Positions 37,810 to 44,652 of a stretch of 64,000 nt of DNA are shown here, piece after piece (positions within the stretch are counted from its first letter, which is position 1; every line of letters starts with the position of its first letter). The position numbers and the translations under genes were made by a program. The notes below the pieces were generated by a model. That model searched no databases, was not told the origin of the DNA, and saw nothing but the letters and a program-made list of their open reading frames with translations. The stretch comes from Eubacterium sp. (GTDB lineage: Bacteria > Bacillota > Clostridia > Lachnospirales > Lachnospiraceae): NCBI GenBank assembly GCA_017406925.1, contig JAFQXO010000015.1, positions 62,001 to 126,000 of the forward strand, given 5' to 3'.

Positions 37810-37884
37810 ACAAAGGAACTGCCGATATACGGCTAGCCTTTGTCTATTGAAAGAAATAGCCGCCAGCTAGGCGGCTATTTTTTT
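37810..37884 (+). ncRNA. Candidate antitoxin antisense RNA
   Basis: A compact structured stretch that would give an RNA of about 75 nt. The first hairpin has an outer stem ACAAAGG/CCTTTGT and an inner stem GCCG/CGGC. The second is an intrinsic terminator, 11-bp stem AAATAGCCGCC with GGCGGCTATTT, then T7 (37878-37884). Upstream are TTGAAA (37775-37780) and a weak extended -10 (TG-T-TAATTT, 37795-37803). The RNA would be antisense to the 3' end of the toxin mRNA, because the toxin stop codon lies inside the terminator stem. The arrangement matches TxpA/RatA and BsrG/SR4 type I systems. RNA ends are inferred. Confidence 0.6.
37814..37838 (+). repeat. Inverted repeat copy in the antitoxin RNA leader
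   Basis: AGGAACTG, a short AT-rich middle and GGCTAGCC. The same two blocks recur in inverted orientation at 38002-38032 in the toxin mRNA leader, so both RNAs begin with related sequence. GGCTAGCC is its own complement, so the two RNAs could pair there. Confidence 0.6.
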
Positions 37885-37955
37885 GAATCTAAAAAGATCA
37901 GGACGTTAATAGTGAGAAATTGCATGAAAATCGAAAGACTTTCATAAAAACTCAT
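37875..37955 (-). CDS. Type I toxin peptide, TxpA/BsrG (holin-like) family
   Basis: A 26-residue hydrophobic peptide, MSFYESLSIFMQFL then TINVLIFLDSKK. The N-terminal (S/T)-x-Y-E-(S/A)-L signature, the single membrane helix and the Lys-rich end are those of TxpA, BsrG and 'putative holin-like toxin' peptides that damage the membrane. TxpA and BsrG are longer (38-59 residues), so this one is short. It has an exceptionally strong Shine-Dalgarno site (GGGAGGTGAT) 4 nt before the ATG. The promoter has a perfect TATAAT. The 80-nt leader is structured (AAGAC-GAAA-GTCTT tetraloop hairpin, plus TTCTAG/CTAGAA pairing). The antisense RNA gene is convergent at its 3' end. Confidence 0.72.
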   Translation of the reverse strand: MSFYESLSIFMQFLTINVLIFLDSKK

Positions 37956-38001
37956 AATTATCACCTCCCTTCTCATCAAAGACTTTCGTCTTCTAGATCA
38001 G

Positions 38002-38032
38002 GGCTAGCCGCATACCATATATGACAGTTCCT
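38002..38032 (-). repeat. Inverted repeat copy in the toxin mRNA leader
   Basis: On the minus strand AGGAACTG (38032-38025) and GGCTAGCC (38009-38002) flank an AT-rich middle six bases longer than in the antitoxin copy at 37814-37838. It lies directly after the predicted toxin transcription start. Confidence 0.6.
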
Positions 38033-38041
38033 AGAATTCTA

Positions 38042-38069
38042 ATTATACTACTTGTTTTGCAAATTGCAA
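38042..38069 (-). promoter_or_regulatory. Toxin promoter
   Basis: On the minus strand TTGCAA (38069-38064), a 16-nt spacer and a consensus TATAAT (38047-38042). The start site should be near 38035, giving an mRNA leader of about 80 nt. Confidence 0.7.
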
Positions 38070-38100
38070 CATTTTGTTTGTATGTCGTTCTGACGCAAAA

Positions 38101-38128
38101 AGAGCTACCGAATAAAAACGGTAGCTCT
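38101..38128 (-). terminator. Intrinsic terminator
   Basis: A 10-bp perfect stem (AGAGCTACCG with CGGTAGCTCT) is followed on the minus strand by a T-run. It ends the BIG2 protein gene and separates it from the toxin locus. Confidence 0.9.
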
Positions 38129-38153
38129 ATAATAAATTGTTGACATACTATTT

Positions 38154-38933
38154 CTACAAGTGAAATCCTAAATTCTCATGATTCAAGTTTAGTCCATTTG
38201 TTTTTAATACTTTACTAAATTGAATCAATGCAAGTTTAGATGTTAATGTAGTGAACATTTCTAGAATTTGCTTGGACTCTTTATCCTTAATATTGGTTAC
38301 GCCAAAATAAACTGCATTATCCCCTTTCAGTTTATTCTTGTATAAATGACCAGATCCATAAATAATACTCGTGGTATCAATAAAAATCACATCACAATAT
38401 TTGGCCCTTTCGTCTTCAATGAATAAATACAGCAAGTCGTCACCATAACCAGAAAAACATATTTTAATCATATCTACGTCTGGATAGTATGCTAATGTCG
38501 TATGAAAATTGTAAGAGATGCTAGCCTGATAGTATTCATTTCGTTCTAAATAATAATACTCTCTATTTTCCTCATCTACTTTTCTTTTACCTCTATTTAA
38601 TATCATATTCGCTATATCGCTTTTCCTTGTTTTTACAGTCACTTTACATTTATAAGTTTTCTTGCCAACTTTTGCCACAATGATACACTGCCCAACTTTT
38701 TTACCTTTGACTTTTCCTTTTTGGGAAACAGTAGCCACTGACTTTTTGGTTGACTTCCATTTTATCTTTTTGGCATTCTTAACTTTTAGTGTGATTGTAT
38801 TACCAATGTAAATAGATACCTTATTTTTCACTTTTTTCGAGGATGCTTCAACACTACATACACTCAATATTGATATTGTCAAAATAACAAAAACAACTAT
38901 TCCTGCTTTCTTTAAACACAAATTTTTTTTCAT
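38154..38933 (-). CDS. Secreted BIG2-domain protein, unknown C-terminus
   Basis: A 259-residue exported protein with a signal peptide (to about residue 30, VEASS). The N-terminal Ig-like 2 domain (about 33-103) shows WKSTKKSVATVS and KGKKVGQCIIVAKV. The C-terminal 150 residues include a Tyr-rich region (REYYYLERNEYYQASISY) and hydrophobic strands (YCDVIFIDTTSIIYG). I do not recognise this part. It has a GGAGGTG site and a single-gene layout with its own terminator. Confidence 0.72.
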   Translation of the reverse strand: MKKNLCLKKAGIVVFVILTISILSVCSVEASSKKVKNKVSIYIGNTITLKVKNAKKIKWKSTKKSVATVSQKGKVKGKKVGQCIIVAKVGKKTYKCKVTVKTRKSDIANMILNRGKRKVDEENREYYYLERNEYYQASISYNFHTTLAYYPDVDMIKICFSGYGDDLLYLFIEDERAKYCDVIFIDTTSIIYGSGHLYKNKLKGDNAVYFGVTNIKDKESKQILEMFTTLTSKLALIQFSKVLKTNGLNLNHENLGFHL

Positions 38934-39033
38934 TTTTCCGCACCTCCTAATTTCATATCATTATTCTAACAAATGCCGGAATGATTATTATTAACCACTA
39001 GCGCATATTTTGAAATACTATCCCTAACACAAA

Positions 39034-39053
39034 AAGCCGCCTTAAAGGCGACT
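39034..39053 (-). terminator. Intrinsic terminator
   Basis: A short GC-rich stem (AAGCCGCCTT with AAGGCGACTT, one mismatch) with T-runs follows the stop at 39079 on the minus strand. Confidence 0.8.
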
Positions 39054-39078
39054 TTTTTTAAATGAACTCTTCAATCAT

Positions 39079-40092
39079 CTATTTTGATGAGGATAGTTTA
39101 TGTTCAATATACAAAGTAGTTACTTTATTATTCTTAAATCCTACGACAACATTTATATGATATGTAGAATCATAAACCATATATCCATCTTCATATTCTT
39201 CTACTATCTTCATCTTACGGTCTTTAACTATTCTTTTGAAGTCCGACTTTGTTGTTTTCGCATCTATTCCTCGATACAAGTAGTTATAATCACTTTTCAT
39301 CTTGTTATAATCTACTTCTATCCCCGTAACATTAACGCGATCTGGTAGATGAGCTATTAACCCACCGTTCGCATAATAGTAAACTAGTTCTGGTTTGTAA
39401 TCCTTTTTCTTTTCTCTATTTAAAAAATTGTAACGGACAGAATTAAAATCTCCTATCATTTCTTCTAGATGAAATACTTCACCTTTTTTCAACGATTCTT
39501 GGTGAGAAAAACCTGTATCCATTGTTATGTCAAAATTATCGACATCAGTCTTCTTGCTCACATAAATAGTTAGATAAACTTTTTTATTTTTTAATGTTAT
39601 TTCTCCACTACCTGATTCCAAAGTGGCTTCATCCTCATACTTAAACTGACCATATCCATCCATTAGTGTCACTTTTTGATACTCTAAGGCACAAACTATG
39701 TAGTCTTTCTTTTTACGTATTCTCTTCGTAACATTAAAAACTATTTCATTCCCTTTGGCAGAAACGATTTCTAAATGTTCTATATTATCAAAATGTCCTG
39801 TATAGAAAGAATCGTTAGCCCATGTTCCCAAATACTTTTCATATCTTTCCTGGGCTTCTTTCATCTTCTTCTCATTTTTTATTTCTTTAAATCTATTAAA
39901 GAATAAAAATGCACATACGAATAATACAATAGCGAAAACAATTATTCCCACCATGACTAGAATTCTTCTATTTCGTTTTCTTTTGGTACTTTTGAATTCC
40001 TCTTCTTCGGTAAGCTTTGTCATACATTTAGGACAAAAGTTTGCTTCCATAGGAACTTCATTCCCACAATTAAAACATTTCTTCAGTTCCAT
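39079..40092 (-). CDS. Zinc-ribbon single-pass membrane protein
   Basis: A 337-residue protein with an N-terminal zinc ribbon (CFNCGNEV and CPKCMTKL, residues 6-25). A basic linker and one membrane helix follow (about 45-66, VMVGIIVFAIVLFVCAFLFF), then a short coiled coil. The extracellular part from about residue 85 begins YLGTWANDSF and is beta-rich, like the small 'GTW' domains of other proteins in this window. It starts 20 nt after the kinase-like gene on the same strand and so is probably co-transcribed with it. A sensor or effector paired with the kinase-like protein is inferred from position only. Confidence 0.75.
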   Translation of the reverse strand: MELKKCFNCGNEVPMEANFCPKCMTKLTEEEEFKSTKRKRNRRILVMVGIIVFAIVLFVCAFLFFNRFKEIKNEKKMKEAQERYEKYLGTWANDSFYTGHFDNIEHLEIVSAKGNEIVFNVTKRIRKKKDYIVCALEYQKVTLMDGYGQFKYEDEATLESGSGEITLKNKKVYLTIYVSKKTDVDNFDITMDTGFSHQESLKKGEVFHLEEMIGDFNSVRYNFLNREKKKDYKPELVYYYANGGLIAHLPDRVNVTGIEVDYNKMKSDYNYLYRGIDAKTTKSDFKRIVKDRKMKIVEEYEDGYMVYDSTYHINVVVGFKNNKVTTLYIEHKLSSSK

Positions 40093-40112
40093 TATTATTG
40101 CCTCTGCATATA

Positions 40113-40829
40113 TTATAATACCATTTTCAAATCTTCTACATTTTGAAATCTATCATCAGGGTTTGTATTGATACATTTTTTTATTACTTTTTTGAGTTTG
40201 CCTTTATACATATTTTTAGATGGATGATCTCCGGTTAGCATTACATTCATCAAAACGCCCAAAGAATAAATATCCGTTCTCGCATCTGACTCGCTGATTC
40301 CATATTGCTCTGGAGCAGCAAATCCACTAGTCCCCAATATTCTAGTGTCTTTTGCAACATCACCTTTATTAATTCTAGATGCGTTAAAATCAATCAAGTA
40401 TACTTTCCCCGAATCATCAATGATAATGTTTTCAGGTTTTATATCTCTATGAACTATTCCATTATTGTGCAACACTTCTAATGCATCGCACAAGGCTTTA
40501 ACTATAACCTTAACTCCCTTTTCATTATAGTGTTCACTTTCTAAAACGTTTCCAACAGTAATACCCGAAATGAACTCTTCAACTACAATAGCTTCCGAAT
40601 CCTTCGTGTTCGGCTCTTTTCTAACAACTTCATAAATAGTTGGCAAATGCTGCGATTTAATATGAAGAAGCTTTTCATATACTTCTACTCCATCTTTTAT
40701 GTCTCTGACAATAATTCTTTGCCCTGTCGTTTTATGTTTATATATATTGACTTCGCCTAATTCTCCACGCTTAATATTGCCAGAAAAGACAAAGCCGTCA
40801 GTTATATTTTTTATGAGCCAAGAGTACAT
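40113..40829 (-). CDS. Ser/Thr protein kinase-like protein with altered catalytic residues
   Basis: A 238-residue single kinase domain without membrane helix or PASTA repeats. The catalytic loop HRDIKPENIIID and the APE-like AAPEQYG are intact. Two key positions differ. The beta3 lysine is replaced (RIIVRDI where VAIK is expected), and the DFG motif reads DFN (LIDFNASR). The glycine loop (GNIKRGELGEV) is partly kept. Related clostridial kinases often have DFD or DFN, so activity is possible, but the Arg for Lys change suggests altered or lost catalysis. It is divergent from an HTH-like gene and followed closely by the zinc-ribbon membrane protein. Confidence 0.8.
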   Translation of the reverse strand: MYSWLIKNITDGFVFSGNIKRGELGEVNIYKHKTTGQRIIVRDIKDGVEVYEKLLHIKSQHLPTIYEVVRKEPNTKDSEAIVVEEFISGITVGNVLESEHYNEKGVKVIVKALCDALEVLHNNGIVHRDIKPENIIIDDSGKVYLIDFNASRINKGDVAKDTRILGTSGFAAPEQYGISESDARTDIYSLGVLMNVMLTGDHPSKNMYKGKLKKVIKKCINTNPDDRFQNVEDLKMVL

Positions 40830-40888
40830 ATTTTTTAATCCTTTTTAGTGTATAATTCTTCTTGGAAGTGACATTTTTCGTACATCAG

Positions 40889-40916
40889 TTACAATACAAT
40901 CTTAAAGTAGTATAAT
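40889..40916 (+). promoter_or_regulatory. Promoter of the HTH-like gene
   Basis: A perfect TATAAT (40911-40916) lies 28 nt before the ATG. TTACAA (40889-40894) is a weak -35 at 16-nt spacing. Confidence 0.55.
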
Positions 40917-40943
40917 AAAAAACACAATAGGAAGGAATACCTT

Positions 40944-41372
40944 ATGGAATTAAGTACAAATGAATTAATGAAACAATTAAACTCTTGTAACAATATCGAA
41001 GACTACTTAAAAGAAAACGAAGAGTATTTTATCAAAACTACCGTGGCTGAATATCTTTATAATATGTTTGATGAGAAATGCCTAAAGAAGTCTAGAATAT
41101 TTGAAAAAGCAGAGATCAACGAAACATATGGATATCAGATATTAAGCGGAAAGAAAAATCCTAGTCGTAATGCTATCCTTTCTATATGTATCGGGGCAAG
41201 TTTCACTTTAAATGAAACACAGGCAGCGCTTCAAACTGGTAATCATCCTGGTTTATCCCCAAAAAGTAAGCGTGATAGTATTATTATATACTGTATTAAC
41301 AATCATAAATCAGTGATAGATACAAATTTAATGTTATATGAAAAAGGCGAAAATACACTAACCGTTTCATAA
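40944..41372 (+). CDS. HTH-like cytosolic protein, kinase neighbour
   Basis: A 142-residue soluble protein. Residues 50-110 read as an XRE-like helix-turn-helix: KSRIFEKAEINETYGYQILSG, then KKNPSRNAILSICIGASFTLNE. The recognition helix would be at GYQILSGKKNPS. The C-terminal part (SKRDSIIIYCINNHKSV) is helical. I recall similar proteins beside Ser/Thr-kinase-like genes in Lachnospiraceae, but could not check. It is transcribed away from the kinase-like gene, from a shared 114-base intergenic region, so it may regulate that gene or be its substrate. It ends at a bidirectional terminator. Confidence 0.65.
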   Translation: MELSTNELMKQLNSCNNIEDYLKENEEYFIKTTVAEYLYNMFDEKCLKKSRIFEKAEINETYGYQILSGKKNPSRNAILSICIGASFTLNETQAALQTGNHPGLSPKSKRDSIIIYCINNHKSVIDTNLMLYEKGENTLTVS

Positions 41373-41379
41373 AAATATT

Positions 41380-41407
41380 AAAACAACCTCCCAAAGGAGG
41401 TTGTTTT
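41380..41407. terminator. Bidirectional intrinsic terminator
   Basis: A 12-bp perfect stem (AAAACAACCTCC with GGAGGTTGTTTT, loop CAAA) lies between the convergent HTH-like gene and the small membrane-anchored protein gene. Confidence 0.92.
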
Positions 41408-41410
41408 AAA

Positions 41411-41827
41411 TTAGTTACCACTATTTAATATATACATTTTATCAATCTTTTCTCCATTTACTTTAACCTGAAAACCATCACAGTATCTCAAATGCTTAAT
41501 ACATGCAATCGCTTTCTTTTTTGAAATTCTTTCCACTTTAGACCAATTTAATGAATAATATTTAGTATCTGAAGTAATTATGAATAATCGCTTTTTCTTC
41601 TTTAGGAGTTTTAAACTTGTATCCGTTCCTGAGTCAAGTTTGTGAGTTAGAAACGCTTTACCTTTAACAATCATCTTTTTGCCTTCAACTTTTATATGGT
41701 CAATGTTTTTTCCATAAAACTCATATCTCTTGTAAGATTTAATAAGACTGTTTTGAACGATTAAACAGCACACTATTAAAGAAAGAACCATGAAGCACGC
41801 TACTAAAAATGGCATTGTTCTTTTCAT
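41411..41827 (-). CDS. Small membrane-anchored or secreted protein, unknown
   Basis: A 138-residue protein with an N-terminal signal anchor (MKRTMPFLVACFMVLSLIVCCLIV). The mature part is Lys-rich with alternating strands (KKMIVKGKAFLTHKLDSG and LFIITSDTKYYSLNWSKVERISKKKAIACI). No family is recognised. The AAGGAG site is 11 nt from the ATG, a little far. It is probably a single-gene unit ending at the bidirectional terminator. Confidence 0.6.
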   Translation of the reverse strand: MKRTMPFLVACFMVLSLIVCCLIVQNSLIKSYKRYEFYGKNIDHIKVEGKKMIVKGKAFLTHKLDSGTDTSLKLLKKKKRLFIITSDTKYYSLNWSKVERISKKKAIACIKHLRYCDGFQVKVNGEKIDKMYILNSGN

Positions 41828-41971
41828 GCGATAGTATCTCCTTTTTGTATGATTTTTACTTGTTTATCAACTTTTTTTGCTGTTACACTATTCCATCAAA
41901 TAAAGAATTATTATCTGTCGCTACAATTATTTTTATTACGATTTTCAACAAATCATTGTATTCATACATAT

Positions 41972-42721
41972 TTAGTAATTAGTAAACTCACATTCAGAAA
42001 CGCTTCCATCCGGATCAAACACAACCATATAATGGCCATATACCTTTCCTTCTAACAAAACTGTATAAGCACCACGAAATTCAGATCCACTAACGCTTTT
42101 CACTTCTCCACCATTGTCGTCATTGCCATATTCAGACTTAACATATTCTTTTGCAATGCTTTCTGCTTCTGCTAAACTACTAGCTTTTTGACTTTGACTA
42201 CACCTTATAAACAAAAAAATGATAACAATACTTAAAAAAATTGCGCCTACCACTAGCTTTACTGGATATTTAATCGGTTGCTGCGAGTAGGAGTCTTTTT
42301 TATTTAAGCCATCTCCTTTACTCACACTTGATACCGTGGTATCTTTGTTAACTTTTCCAGTTATACCCTCTTTATTTTTAACATCTTCCTTTGAATCAGT
42401 AATTACTGTTTCATCTTCTTTTAAGGTATTATTAATAACAGAATTAAGATTGTTCTCAAAATGTATCCCGCCTTTTTTCATTGTTCTGAAACTCTTTGTT
42501 TTTTCATTGCTTTTAATAAGTATATCAACATATACTCCCATAATTGGATTTGTAAAATGTGAACCAATATTGTTTATCGCTACACTCCATAACTCTTTAC
42601 CAATATTTGAAAGAAAAACCACTCTTCTGTTTGTAAGAAATAGTTTTCCACCGTTTACTCCATAATTAGCATTCACTTGATCTACTATATATTCTCCATC
42701 AAACAATTTTATATCAGCCAT
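41972..42721 (-). CDS. GRAM-like domain membrane protein
   Basis: A 249-residue protein. The first 75 residues have the GRAM/PH-like pattern GGKLFLTNRRVVFLSNIGKELWSVAINNI, typical of lipid-binding beta domains. A polar linker (about 95-155) leads to a single membrane helix (about 158-178, VGAIFLSIVIIFLFIRC). The extracellular end has AESIAKEYVKSEYG and a short beta segment. The ATG at 42721 has a GGAGGTAAAC site. It probably places a cytosolic lipid-binding domain at the membrane. No function is known. Confidence 0.7.
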   Translation of the reverse strand: MADIKLFDGEYIVDQVNANYGVNGGKLFLTNRRVVFLSNIGKELWSVAINNIGSHFTNPIMGVYVDILIKSNEKTKSFRTMKKGGIHFENNLNSVINNTLKEDETVITDSKEDVKNKEGITGKVNKDTTVSSVSKGDGLNKKDSYSQQPIKYPVKLVVGAIFLSIVIIFLFIRCSQSQKASSLAEAESIAKEYVKSEYGNDDNGGEVKSVSGSEFRGAYTVLLEGKVYGHYMVVFDPDGSVSECEFTNY

Positions 42722-42796
42722 GTTTACCTCCATCTTTAATCATTTTTTTAATTATATCATTCATTTTTTCAGTTTTTTATTAGCCCTGAGCATAGA

Positions 42797-42825
42797 AAAA
42801 ACTGTGGCACCAAGCCACAGTTTTT
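42797..42825 (-). terminator. Terminator of the glnN-amtB operon
   Basis: A 12-bp stem (AAAAACTGTGGC with GCCACAGTTTTT) with a T-run on the minus strand lies 25 nt after the amtB stop. Confidence 0.92.
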
Positions 42826-42850
42826 CTTCCAAAATTTTAAACGATATTAT

Positions 42851-44605
42851 CTAATTCTCATCCTGCAATGCCAAATATCCCGTGTCGCCGGTTCTGATCC
42901 TCATAATATCCTGAATCTGTGATACGAATATCTTTCCGTCGCCCACTTTACCTGTATAAAGAGCTTTTCTAGCTGCTGCAACTACGATATTCGGATCTAT
43001 CTTAGATACCACGATTTCGACCTTAACTTTTGGCTTGAGGTTCATACTCATATTAACACCACGGTATCTACCGGTCTTACCTTGCTCGACACCACAACCC
43101 ATAGCCTGAATAACCGTCATACCAGTTACACCCAGTTCAGCCATCGTGTCACGAAGCACTGTAAATCTGTCTTCGCTACATACGATAACAATCTTCGTTA
43201 GTGTGCCATCACTAGGCGGGCTACTCAAATGCAAGTGAGCCGGTTCTAATCCACTTAAGTCTACAGGTCCTGAACTTTCTCCCTTATATGCCGGGGCAAT
43301 AGGCAGGAAGTCCGCATACGCTGACGCCAAACCATGCTCGGAAATATCCATACCGGCCAACTCGTCCTCCTCGTCTGCACGAAGTCCTATAGTTTTCTTT
43401 ATTAGCATAAACACGCCGAACATCATAATCGCCGCGTATATATCAATTGCCAAAATACCTAGCGCCTGTATTCCGAGCAACTTAAATCCTCCACCATAGA
43501 ATAGTCCAGCATATTTCGAGCCATCGGCAAATGCCAGCACATGATCACCTCGTCCAGTCGCAAATAGTCCGACTGCCAATGTTCCCCAAATACCATTGCA
43601 CATGTGCACCGCTACGGCACCTACTGGGTCATCGATGTGGAATTTATTGTCTATGACATCTACTGCAATGTTTACTATGATACCTGCTACGGCACCTATG
43701 ATAAACGATCCTAAAGCATCGACCGAAGCACATCCCGCGGTCACTGCTACCAGTCCAGCCAGCGCCGCGTTGAGCGACATACCGACGTCTGGTTTCTTAT
43801 TTCTAATCCATGTGTAAATCATACACACTACTGTCGCTGATGCTGGGGCAATGGTTGTATTCATAAAAATAGCTGCTAATGAATCATTGTTGGTAGCTGC
43901 TGCACCGTTGAATCCATACCATCCAAACCAAAGGATGAATACACCTAACGCACCAAGTGTAAGTGAATGTCCCGGGATAGCGTTAACTTTCACTTCACCA
44001 GTCTTTCTTCTTGTGTACTTACCAATACGAGGTCCTACTATAATGGCACCTATCAAGGCTGCCACACCACCTACTGAGTGGATAACAGCTGATCCAGCAA
44101 AGTCTACGAAATGTAACTGCTGCAACCATCCTTTTCCTGCCAAGTTCCAAACCCATCCAGCGCTTATTGGGTATACCACCAAACTAATCAAAGCTGAATA
44201 GATACAGTAAGCACTAAACTTGGTACGCTCTGCCATCGCACCTGATACAATGGTAGCTGCTGTCGCACAGAATACTAACTGGAACACAAACTGTGAATAA
44301 TTGAAATGGTCAAAATTTGTGAAGATATCAAGGTTAGGTAGTCCTATCAATCCCATAATGTAGTCTTCTGACATCATTAAACCGTATCCCAAAAATACAA
44401 ACATGAATGTACCGATACAAAAGTCCATCAAGTTTTTCATTATGATGTTTCCGGCACTCTTCGCTCTGGTAAATCCACTCTCTACCATCGCAAATCCACA
44501 TTGCATAAAGAATACTAATGCTGCACCTATCAAAAACCAAATAGCAAAACTATTCGATGTTGCTTTTTCTAATATTTGGGTTGCCCCAACCGCGACTAAA
44601 TGCAT
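42851..44605 (-). CDS. amtB: Ammonium transporter AmtB fused to a PII domain
   Basis: A 584-residue fusion. The first 400 residues are an Amt/MEP/Rh ammonium channel with about 11 helices. The conserved ammonium-site region is seen in MQCGFAMVESGFTRAKSAGN, and the pore His segments in AVIHSVGG and VAVHMCNGIWG. After a linker, the last 115 residues are a complete PII (GlnB/GlnK) domain: T-loop GVEQGKTGRYRGVN, PKVKVEIVV, GKVGDGKIFV and RIRTG. The T-loop keeps the Tyr equivalent to Tyr46 but has Met at the Tyr51 uridylylation site. PII normally plugs AmtB, so the fusion puts channel and regulator in one chain. The ATG at 44605 has the best-spaced GGAG site. It lies 47 nt after glnN. Confidence 0.93.
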   Translation of the reverse strand: MHLVAVGATQILEKATSNSFAIWFLIGAALVFFMQCGFAMVESGFTRAKSAGNIIMKNLMDFCIGTFMFVFLGYGLMMSEDYIMGLIGLPNLDIFTNFDHFNYSQFVFQLVFCATAATIVSGAMAERTKFSAYCIYSALISLVVYPISAGWVWNLAGKGWLQQLHFVDFAGSAVIHSVGGVAALIGAIIVGPRIGKYTRRKTGEVKVNAIPGHSLTLGALGVFILWFGWYGFNGAAATNNDSLAAIFMNTTIAPASATVVCMIYTWIRNKKPDVGMSLNAALAGLVAVTAGCASVDALGSFIIGAVAGIIVNIAVDVIDNKFHIDDPVGAVAVHMCNGIWGTLAVGLFATGRGDHVLAFADGSKYAGLFYGGGFKLLGIQALGILAIDIYAAIMMFGVFMLIKKTIGLRADEEDELAGMDISEHGLASAYADFLPIAPAYKGESSGPVDLSGLEPAHLHLSSPPSDGTLTKIVIVCSEDRFTVLRDTMAELGVTGMTVIQAMGCGVEQGKTGRYRGVNMSMNLKPKVKVEIVVSKIDPNIVVAAARKALYTGKVGDGKIFVSQIQDIMRIRTGDTGYLALQDEN

Positions 44606-44652
44606 AATCATCACTCCAATCTATAATCAGTTCTCAAAAACTTTTCTCTATA

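Noticed and set aside
41888-41970. 28-codon minus-strand frame (MYEYNDLLKIV...) after the GRAM-like gene
   Set aside because: No Shine-Dalgarno site and it starts right after the stop of the previous gene; unlike the toxin at 37875 it has no promoter or terminator of its own.
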